Positions 1 to 7,305 of a stretch of 7,305 nt of DNA are shown here, piece by piece. Positions within the stretch are counted from its first letter, which is position 1; each line of letters opens with the position of its first letter. A program made the translations under genes and the position numbers. The stretch comes from an uncultured Alphaproteobacteria bacterium (GTDB lineage Bacteria; Pseudomonadota; Alphaproteobacteria; Caulobacterales; Hyphomonadaceae), in assembly GCA_903831485.1 (NCBI GenBank), contig CAIKXW010000051.1:1-7305 (forward strand), read 5' to 3'. Below the pieces are notes generated by a model that was not told where the DNA came from, did not search any database, and saw only the letters and a list, made by a program, of their open reading frames with translations.

Positions 1-763
<763 letters not shown>

Positions 764-768
764 TCAGA

Positions 769-783
769 TTGGAATTATTCCAA
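769..783. promoter_or_regulatory. Palindromic operator candidate, distal to katG
   Basis: TTGGAATTATTCCAA is a perfect 7-1-7 palindrome, six bases beyond the end of phaC. It shares the form TTrGAA-N3-TTCCAA with the proximal site, and the centres are 33 bp apart, about three helical turns. That phasing would let two dimers bind the same face of the DNA. As RNA downstream of phaC it could also form a small hairpin, but no T tract follows. Confidence 0.45.
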
Positions 784-788
784 AGGGT

Positions 789-2609
789 TCAACCGGCCCG
801 TTTGTCGCGGATCGAGGCCAGCGTCTCGAGCACGTAGGCGCCCGGCGCTGGTGTGTTCTTCTTGAGCGCGCGCGGCGGCACCACATGATCACCGGAGCGC
901 TGCTTCAGCCAGTCGGCCCAAAGCGGCCACCAGGAGCCGGGATGCTCTTTCGCGTAGGCCATCCAGCCATCGCTGCTGGGCGGGAGTATGTCGCTGACCC
1001 AGTAGCGGTACTTGTTGGCGGCGGGCGGGTTCACGACGCCGGCGATGTGGCCGCTGTCGGCGAGCACGAAGGTGACGTCGCCCTTGAACAGCTTCACGCC
1101 CTTGTAGACCGAGGCGAAGGGCGAGATGTGGTCCTTGCGCGCAGCATGGATGAAGGTCGGCGTCGGCACGCGGCCGAGATTCACCTTCGCGCCTTCTACT
1201 TCGAAGTCGCCCTTCGCCAGCGCGTTTTCAAGATAGAGGCGGCGCAGGCTGGCGATGTGCAGCGGGCCCGGCAGGTTGGTCTGGTCGGAGTTCCAGTAGA
1301 GAAGATCGAACGCCTTCGCCTCATGTCCGAGCAAGTATCGGTTCTCGACATAGCGCCAGATCAGATCTTCCGGGCGCAGCAGGTTGAACGCATCGCGCAT
1401 CGCCTCGCCGGGCATCATGCCGCCCGCTTCCGCGATCATTTGCTCGATGCCGCCGATCGAGGCGTCGTCGATGAACAGGCCGAGGTCGCCCGGCTCGGAG
1501 AAATCCGTCTGTGCGGCCAGCAGCGTCAGCGACGCCATGCGTGCATCGTTCTCGTCGGCCAGCCGGGCTGAGAGCATGGAAGCGAGCGCGCCGCCGACAC
1601 AGTAGCCGGCGACATTGACTGGAGCCTTGTGCTTGGCATGAACGAAGTCGAGCGCCGCGCGGCCGCCGAGCTTCAGATAGTCGTCCCAGCCAAAGTCCTT
1701 CGTCTCGTCATCCGCCGAGCGCCACGAGACCATGTAGACGGTGAAGCCCTGGTCCCGCAGCCAGCCCACCATCGAGTTCGCGGGCGTCAGGTCGAGCACG
1801 TAGTATTTGTTGATCCATGGCGGGAAAATCAGGATCGGGCTGGCGTGAACCGTCTTGGTCGTCGCCTTGTAGCGGATCAGTTCGATCAGCGGATTCTTGA
1901 GCACAATCTCGCCCGGCGTGACCGCGAGATTACGGCCCGGCGCGAAGGCGTCAGGATCGGACTGGGTAACCGACAGCCGTCCGCCCCCCGCATTGAAATC
2001 ATCCTGCAGCTGGGAGAGGCCCTTCTGGATCGACTGGCCGTCGGATTCGAACAGCGCCTTCAGCGCCTTCGGATTGCCCATCAGCATGTTCGACGGCGCC
2101 ATCGCGGCCGTGGCCTGGCGAATAAAGAAGGCGGCGCGGCGGCGCTCGGTCTCGGTCAGGTCGGGCGCATTCCAGGCGAGGCTCTCGGCCCAGCCGGAGG
2201 AAGCCAGAAACACGCGGCGCACGAAGTCGAAGAACGGATTCTCGCGCCAGGCGGGGTCGGCGAAGCGTGCATCGGCATCGCCGTCGATTGAGGGCATGCC
2301 GGCGGACATTTCCTGCATCGCCTGGGTGTGGCGGCCGAACAGGTCCATCTGGGCTTCGTTGAAGGCTTCCGGCTTTTTCGAATAGGATTCTGTCAGCGCC
2401 TTGAAGGCAGACGCGGCGGCCTCAAGTTCCAGCTTCCGGGGGGCCGCCGCCCCGCCAGCCAGCTGCGTTATGTCTGAAAGTTCACGGCTGAGATCGGCAA
2501 TCTTCTGCCCGAGGCGCGCGAAGCTGACGTCCGCAAAACCCTCGCCCTTTGGCGGGATTTCCCCGGACTTTTCAGAATCTGCAGGAGGTTTTCCCCCGGT
2601 CTCGTTCAT
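789..2609 (-). CDS. phaC: Class I poly(3-hydroxyalkanoate) polymerase PhaC
   Basis: This enzyme polymerises (R)-3-hydroxyacyl-CoA into polyhydroxyalkanoate on storage granules in the cytoplasm. From the start chosen here it has 606 residues, close to the 580-610 usual for class I enzymes. Signatures seen are FADPAWRENPFF (about residue 116 on), PPWINKYYVLDL, and the lipase-like box GYCVGG with nucleophile Cys337. The other triad members are Asp493 (ARKDHISP) and His521 (DSGHIAG). The C-terminal GSWWPLWADWL is also typical. These match Cys319, Asp480 and His508 of the Cupriavidus necator enzyme. The frame is open to an ATG at 2714, but the extra 35 residues look non-native and would run into the divergent gene's 5' region. 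Met codons at 2621 and 2609 give normal lengths. None has a strong ribosome binding site, so the start is uncertain. No phaA, phaB or phasin gene is adjacent. Confidence 0.96.
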   Translation of the reverse strand: MNETGGKPPADSEKSGEIPPKGEGFADVSFARLGQKIADLSRELSDITQLAGGAAAPRKLELEAAASAFKALTESYSKKPEAFNEAQMDLFGRHTQAMQEMSAGMPSIDGDADARFADPAWRENPFFDFVRRVFLASSGWAESLAWNAPDLTETERRRAAFFIRQATAAMAPSNMLMGNPKALKALFESDGQSIQKGLSQLQDDFNAGGGRLSVTQSDPDAFAPGRNLAVTPGEIVLKNPLIELIRYKATTKTVHASPILIFPPWINKYYVLDLTPANSMVGWLRDQGFTVYMVSWRSADDETKDFGWDDYLKLGGRAALDFVHAKHKAPVNVAGYCVGGALASMLSARLADENDARMASLTLLAAQTDFSEPGDLGLFIDDASIGGIEQMIAEAGGMMPGEAMRDAFNLLRPEDLIWRYVENRYLLGHEAKAFDLLYWNSDQTNLPGPLHIASLRRLYLENALAKGDFEVEGAKVNLGRVPTPTFIHAARKDHISPFASVYKGVKLFKGDVTFVLADSGHIAGVVNPPAANKYRYWVSDILPPSSDGWMAYAKEHPGSWWPLWADWLKQRSGDHVVPPRALKKNTPAPGAYVLETLASIRDKRAG

Positions 2610-2702
2610 CCCGGCAATCATCTCATGGCCCGGCGGCGGCTGAAACTGCCGCTCGCCAAATCGAATGACTTTCCCTAGGTAGTAACCGACACAAGCGCAA
2701 TC

Positions 2703-2721
2703 GCGGGTCTCCATGACCCGC
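2703..2721 (+). other. Hairpin before the lipoprotein ribosome binding site
   Basis: GCGGGTC (2703-2709) and GACCCGC (2715-2721) form a perfect 7-bp stem with a 5-base loop. It lies immediately before the duplicated Shine-Dalgarno region of the small lipoprotein gene. It could protect or tune translation of that mRNA, or be a protein-binding palindrome in the phaC/lipoprotein divergent region. No function can be assigned from sequence alone. Confidence 0.4.
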
Positions 2722-2745
2722 CCGGAAGGATCGCCGGAAGGATCG
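2722..2745 (+). repeat. Tandem 12-bp repeat carrying two Shine-Dalgarno sequences
   Basis: CCGGAAGGATCG occurs twice back to back (2722-2733 and 2734-2745), ending one base before the ATG at 2747. Each copy contains GGAAGGA. The second copy is correctly spaced for the lipoprotein start, while the first would be about 18 bases away. It looks like a simple local duplication that doubled the ribosome binding site. Confidence 0.8.
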
Positions 2746-2746
2746 A

Positions 2747-3115
2747 ATGTACCGCCGCCTCGCGATCATTGCAGGACTGGGCGGCCTGGCGCTGAGCGCG
2801 GGCTGCGCGAACATCATGGAGCAGTCGGCCATTTCGCAGATCGCGCCGGAGTGGTTCGAAGAAAAGGCCGTCGAAGTGAAGGGTGAAGGCTACCCCGAAC
2901 TTGGTGACATCCCAGAAGTTCGTCCGGTGGCTGGGTCCGTGGCCGAGTGGAAACGACAGGCCGATACCCTGAAGACGTCTGCCGACCAGCTGGAAGCCAT
3001 TCCCGCCGCATCGGAATCGACGCGCACGCCGGAGGAAATCCGAGCTATGGCGGCGCGGTGGCGCGCCCTGGCCGAGGGGACGGCCGTTCCGCCTGACGGA
3101 ACGAGCAATCAATAG
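2747..3115 (+). CDS. Small predicted lipoprotein of unknown function
   Basis: This is a 122-residue protein with an N-terminal export signal (MYRRLAIIAG, then a hydrophobic stretch) ending in LSAGC. Cys20 is the likely lipidated residue, although Ser rather than Leu at -3 is a slightly loose lipobox. The mature part holds the segment EGYPELGDIPEVRP (about residues 47-60). I recognise the YPxLxDIPxxRP pattern loosely from small alphaproteobacterial lipoproteins. It is followed by a charged, probably helical region with SVAEWKRQADTLKTSADQLEA and RTPEEIRAMAARWRALAEG. No enzymatic motif is visible. The start is well supported by AAGGA in the second of two tandem repeats. It is divergent from phaC and 113 bp ahead of alaC on the same strand, so it may be cotranscribed with alaC or stand alone. 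A periplasm-facing envelope role is inferred only from the signal. Confidence 0.85.
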   Translation: MYRRLAIIAGLGGLALSAGCANIMEQSAISQIAPEWFEEKAVEVKGEGYPELGDIPEVRPVAGSVAEWKRQADTLKTSADQLEAIPAASESTRTPEEIRAMAARWRALAEGTAVPPDGTSNQ

Positions 3116-3148
3116 CCGACGTCCTGCGGTCGAATTTTCCCGATAGCT

Positions 3149-3167
3149 GCCGGTCCCAACCGGCTTT
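3149..3167 (+). terminator. Possible weak terminator after the lipoprotein gene
   Basis: GCCGGT and ACCGGC (3149-3154 and 3159-3164) form a 6-bp stem with a CCCA loop, followed by only three T residues. It lies 33 bases after the lipoprotein stop and 62 before alaC. It is short for a strong terminator, so partial read-through into alaC is plausible. The rest of the 113-bp spacer shows no clear promoter hexamers. Confidence 0.3.
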
Positions 3168-3228
3168 AGACAATGATTTGCCTCGCTTCTGGTGATTCCG
3201 GCGCGGGGCCCGAAACAGGTGAACCGAC

Positions 3229-4472
<1,244 letters not shown>

Positions 4473-4476
<4 letters not shown>

Positions 4477-5771
4477 GCGGAGCGGGGAAAACGCTGAGGC
4501 TCGGCGTCGCCGGCCTTGGCACGGTGGGCGGTGGCCTGCTGAAATTGATCGAGCGGCAGGCGGAGCTGCGGCTTCCGGGCAAGCTGGAGGTCGTGGCCGT
4601 TTCGGCGCGCAGCAAGAACCGCAATCGTGGCGTCGACATCTCGAAATTCCGCTGGGTCGATGATCCGGTGGAGCTGGCGCTGGCGGACGACATCGATGTG
4701 GTTGTCGAACTTGTCGGCGGATCGGACGGTCCGGCCAAGCGGACGGTTGAGGCAGCGCTGCGCTCGGGCAAGTCTGTGGTCAGCGCCAACAAGGCGCTGA
4801 TCGCGGAGCACGGCATGGAGATCGCCGCGCTTGCCGAGAAGCACGAGGCTCACCTGCTGTTCGAAGCGGCCGTCGCCGGCGCGATCCCGATCGTGCGGGC
4901 GGTCAAGAACTCGCTGTCCGGCGTGATCGTCAGCCGCGTGTCGGGCATTCTCAACGGAACGTGCAACTACATCCTCAGCGAGATGCTGCGCACGGGCGCG
5001 GCCTACGAGACGGTGCTCGCCGAAGCGCAGCGGCTTGGCTATGCCGAGAGCGATCCCTTCCTCGACGTGTCGGGCGGGGACGCCGCGCACAAGGTACTGA
5101 TCCTGGCCGCCATCGCGTTTGGCGCGCAGCCCGACTTCGCGCAGGTGCAGGTCGAAGGCATCGACAAGATAGAGGCCATGGACATCACGCTGGCCAACAA
5201 GTTCGACTATCGCATCAAGCTCGTGGCCGAGGCCTATCGTTCAGGCGGCAGCGTGCGTTGCCGCGTGGCGCCGGTATTGGTGTCACGCGACCATCCGCTC
5301 GCAAGCGTGAACGGTCCGCTGAATGCCGTCGTGGTCGAGGGTGAGCCGGTGGGCCGTCTCACCTTCACGGGTCCGGGCGCAGGCGCCGGACCGACCGCGG
5401 CCGCCGTCATGGGCGACCTTGCGCGCCTGTTCGAGGGACCGGCGACGCCGCCGCTAGGCAAGCCCTCGCGTGAGCTTGCGGCGGTCATCACCGCCGCCAA
5501 CAGCACAACCGATCAGGGCTCGTTCTTCATCGGCGCCAAGCTGGCCGACAAGCCGGGCATGTTCGCAGCCCTGACCGAGGAGCTGGCGGAGGCGGGCGTG
5601 TCGATCGACAAGCTGATACAGGAATCTGCGGGCGATACCGGCGCCGCGCCCGTCGCGATCATGACGCATCCGTGCCCGCGCGCTTCGGTGGAGAAGGCGC
5701 TTGCCAAGATCGCCGCGCTGAAGATCACCGCCGACGAGCCGCGTCTCCTGAGAATCGAGACGCGGGCGTAG
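4473..5771 (+). CDS. hom: Homoserine dehydrogenase with C-terminal ACT domain
   Basis: This enzyme reduces aspartate semialdehyde to homoserine using NAD(P)H, the branch point to threonine and methionine. It has 432 residues, the normal length of the monofunctional form. The NAD(P)-binding motif GVAGLGTVGGG is at 11-21 and the SANKAL lysine is Lys107. ISGILNGTCNYI-type sequence appears at about 156-167. The catalytic segment AESDPFLDVSGGDAAHK (191-207) holds the expected Asp203 and Lys207. The position before that Asp is Gly202, where relatives I know have Leu, Ile or Val. The ACT domain runs from about 349 to the end (FFIGAKLADKPGMFAAL, then VAIMTHPCPRASVEKAL) and commonly mediates feedback by threonine. 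The ATG overlaps the alaC stop by four bases, with AAGGAAGG upstream. In many relatives alaC-hom is followed by glpX and recJ; here a convergent hydrolase follows instead. Confidence 0.96.
5739..5765 (+). terminator. Hairpin at the end of hom, terminator candidate
   Basis: CCGCGTCTC (5739-5747) and GAGACGCGG (5757-5765) pair perfectly over nine bases with a 9-base loop, inside the last codons of hom. No T tract follows. It could act as a bidirectional or T-less terminator or mRNA 3' stabiliser at this tight convergent junction. Its position in coding sequence means it could also be chance, though nine GC-rich pairs is a strong stem. Confidence 0.4.
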
Positions 5772-5784
5772 GCTATTGGCCCGC
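5762..5784. terminator. Second hairpin spanning both stop codons
   Basis: GCGGGC (5762-5767) and GCCCGC (5779-5784) form a 6-bp GC-rich stem with an 11-base loop containing the hom and hydrolase stop codons. It shares bases 5762-5765 with the preceding hairpin, so the two cannot form together in one RNA. Being symmetrical, it would form in transcripts from either direction. No T tract is present on either side. Confidence 0.3.
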
Positions 5785-6975
5785 CACCAGCTTTTCCTCG
5801 ATCGCATAGAAGGCCGAGCGGCGGCCGGGGTCGGCTGGGGCATCCGTCGCGAAGAACGCGACGCCGGTTCCAGCGGCCATATCCACCCATAAGCCTGACT
5901 TGAGACCGTAGGCGTCGCCGGAATGGCCGACGCGGCGGACGCCGTCTCCGAACGGGTCGTCGCGACAGCCCGAAACCGGCGTAGCCAGCGTATGAGTTGC
6001 GAGGCCGTAGGCGCAGAACACGCCGTCGGATGTTGCATCCGCAGTATCCGCCTCGAAGGTTTGGCCATTGGCGCCGTCGAACGTCCAGACGGGCGTCAGC
6101 AGAAGATCGACCGATGCGGGCGACAGCAGGCGCACGCCGTCGACTTCGCCGCCCCCCAGCAACAGGCGACCGATCACGGCAAGGCCGTTCGCCGAGATGC
6201 GCAGCCCGCCCTGCGGCGAGAAGGTCGCGCCATTGGCGCCTGCCCGCCAGGTCGCGAGGTCGCATGATCCGTCTGCGGCCGGCGTGACGGAGCATTCGGG
6301 TCGTGCGCCGTGATTGTCGTCACGCACCGGTTCGCCGTCGCGATAGAGCACAACGCCGCGGTCAACGGCCGCGTCGCTGCAGGTGTCCCAGTTGAAACAG
6401 GCGTCCAGCCGGAGTGGCGCCAGCACCAGGCGGCGCATCAGCATGTCGAAGCGCTCTCCGGTGGCCTTCTCCATGACGGAGGCGACGACGGGAAAATTGA
6501 AATTGACGTAGGCGAAGCGATCTCCCGGCCCATGGTCTGGATCCCACGCTGCCGGGTCGGCGAGCACGGTCTGCAGAGAGGCATCGAGGGGAAGCACGTA
6601 AGACAAATTGTCGGTAAGGCCGGTGCGATGCGAGAGCAGCAGGCGCAGGTTGATGGGGCGGTCGGGAAAGGCGGGATGGCGCAATGTCCAGCCGAGCCTT
6701 GCCGACACATCCTCGTCCAGCGACAGCAGGCCCTGCTCGACCAGGCGCATCACGCTTATTGCCACGACCAGCTTGGAGATCGAGGCGATGCGAACGGGAT
6801 CATCCGCGGTGATCAGGCGACCGGCGGCAAGATCGGCATGGCCGGATGCTGTCGCCCCGCGGATGCCGGTGCGATCAAAGACGACGCGGACTTCGGCCAT
6901 GGGGCCGCGCGGCGCCGCGGCGCACGCGGATGCGAGGAGAAGGATGGAGATCGCGCCGCTCAGAAATCGTGTCAT
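5773..6975 (-). CDS. Exported serine hydrolase, class C beta-lactamase / DD-peptidase fold
   Basis: This 400-residue protein has the active-site motifs of the penicillin-recognising serine hydrolases. They are Ser65-x-x-Lys68 (IASISKLV), Tyr156-x-Asn158 (FAYVNFNF) and His351-Ser-Gly (VGHSGDAYG), the last in the place of KTG as in many class C-like esterases and DD-peptidases. LLLSHRTGL (112-120) matches the usual LLTHTSGL segment. The N terminus is an export signal, and LLASAC suggests lipidation at Cys18, although Ala at -3 makes the lipobox weak. Six further cysteines (193, 199, 228, 238, 321, 337) fall in three close pairs, consistent with disulfides in the periplasm. Likely roles are D-alanyl peptidase, esterase or amidase; true beta-lactamase activity cannot be claimed. 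It ends one base from hom, convergently, and is divergent from a D-Ala-D-Ala dipeptidase-like gene. The ribosome binding site is weak. Confidence 0.9.
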   Translation of the reverse strand: MTRFLSGAISILLLASACAAAPRGPMAEVRVVFDRTGIRGATASGHADLAAGRLITADDPVRIASISKLVVAISVMRLVEQGLLSLDEDVSARLGWTLRHPAFPDRPINLRLLLSHRTGLTDNLSYVLPLDASLQTVLADPAAWDPDHGPGDRFAYVNFNFPVVASVMEKATGERFDMLMRRLVLAPLRLDACFNWDTCSDAAVDRGVVLYRDGEPVRDDNHGARPECSVTPAADGSCDLATWRAGANGATFSPQGGLRISANGLAVIGRLLLGGGEVDGVRLLSPASVDLLLTPVWTFDGANGQTFEADTADATSDGVFCAYGLATHTLATPVSGCRDDPFGDGVRRVGHSGDAYGLKSGLWVDMAAGTGVAFFATDAPADPGRRSAFYAIEEKLVAGQ

Positions 6976-7096
6976 CGGAGCAGCCTAGGCGAAGTTGAGG
7001 CTTTGGCCAGAGCGGCGTTGCCGGGAGTCGCCGGTCCGCCTACCAATGACATTGCGTTTGGTCAGACTTCATTCAGGGGCAGGTATCCAGTTGGGC

Positions 7097-7305
7097 ATGC
7101 GACTTCTTTCTGTCTGCTTCCTTGCCGGCGCCTTGGCGGCGTGCGCTGGCCTGCCGGCTGACGGGCAGGACAGTTCTGGATCTGCAGACGCCGGAAAGGC
7201 GATCCCGAGCCTCGTCGTCGAGATGCGCTATGCTGGCAGCGAGAACTTCATCGGGCGGCCGATCACTGGTTACGAAGCGCCGGTCTGTCTTCTTAGCCTT
7301 GAAGC
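7097..7305 (+). CDS. VanX/DdpX-type D-Ala-D-Ala dipeptidase (M15D), lipoprotein, cut by window end
   Basis: Sixty-nine complete codons are visible. The protein opens with a short signal, MRLLSVCFLAGALAAC, with a good lipobox (Leu13-Ala-Ala-Cys16). A low-complexity Gly/Ser/Asp/Ala linker follows to about residue 35. Then comes VVEMRYAGSENFIGRP and GYEAPVCLL (about residues 40-66). This matches the start of the D-Ala-D-Ala dipeptidase family, where LRYAT-x-NFxG and a CLL segment are typical. Arg44 corresponds to the active-site Arg71 of VanX as I recall it. The zinc ligands lie outside the window, so activity cannot be judged. Homologues in Gram-negative bacteria usually hydrolyse D-Ala-D-Ala in cell-wall turnover and do not imply vancomycin resistance. 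The start is chosen because it gives a clean signal peptide; an in-frame TTG lies two codons upstream and there is no strong ribosome binding site. The gene is 121 bp from the divergent serine hydrolase. Confidence 0.82.
   Translation, partial: MRLLSVCFLAGALAACAGLPADGQDSSGSADAGKAIPSLVVEMRYAGSENFIGRPITGYEAPVCLLSLE

Noticed and set aside
2675..3112. Minus-strand frames opposite the small lipoprotein
   Set aside because: The plus-strand frame has a Shine-Dalgarno site, signal sequence and lipobox, while the minus-strand frames have none and look basic and random.
5773..6975. An AmpC beta-lactamase
   Set aside because: The motifs are shared by many esterases and DD-peptidases. HSG in place of KTG and the weak overall resemblance to true AmpC do not support a resistance call.
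6310..7161. A 283-codon plus-strand frame opposite the serine hydrolase and running into the VanX-like gene
   Set aside because: It overlaps a gene with all three serine-hydrolase motifs and then reads the next gene out of frame. Its composition looks like a shadow and it has no good ribosome binding site.
7097..7305. A vancomycin-resistance determinant because of the VanX-like sequence
   Set aside because: No VanH, VanA, VanR or VanS neighbour is visible. Gram-negative homologues normally serve D-Ala-D-Ala turnover, so a resistance claim is unsupported.

Overview
The window reads as ordinary, densely packed chromosome of a high-GC alphaproteobacterium. The evidence is GC-rich third codon positions throughout, a class I polyhydroxyalkanoate (PHA) synthase, and an alaC-type aminotransferase overlapping homoserine dehydrogenase, an arrangement I associate with Alphaproteobacteria. 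A member of the Caulobacterales/Hyphomonadales is my best guess, but the sequence alone does not prove it. I see no rRNA, tRNA, insertion sequence, CRISPR array, phage gene or other mobile feature, and there is no gene-free stretch longer than about 300 bases.

Layout. (1) Bases 1-676, minus strand: the N-terminal third of catalase-peroxidase KatG, cut by the window edge. (2) Bases 677-788: a 112-bp spacer holding two similar 15-bp palindromes inside a 10-bp inverted repeat, the best regulatory candidate in the window. (3) Bases 789-2609, minus strand: PHA synthase PhaC, upstream of katG in the same direction. (4) Bases 2747-3115, plus strand: a small predicted lipoprotein, divergent from phaC, preceded by a hairpin and a duplicated Shine-Dalgarno-like 12-mer. 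(5) Bases 3229-5771, plus strand: an alaC-hom operon with a 4-bp ATGA overlap. (6) Bases 5773-6975, minus strand: an exported serine hydrolase of the class C beta-lactamase/DD-peptidase type, meeting hom tail to tail across a single base, with two overlapping hairpins at the junction. (7) Bases 7097-7305, plus strand: the start of a lipoprotein of the VanX-type D-Ala-D-Ala dipeptidase family, cut by the window end and divergent from the serine hydrolase.

The genes fall into three themes. phaC and katG link carbon storage and peroxide defence. alaC and hom sit in the pyruvate/alanine and aspartate-family amino-acid pathways. The serine hydrolase and VanX-like protein are envelope enzymes likely to act on D-Ala-containing peptides or related compounds. 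I found no convincing new multi-gene system. The items most worth following up are the palindrome cluster at katG, the hairpin pair at the hom/hydrolase junction, and the divergent envelope-enzyme pair.
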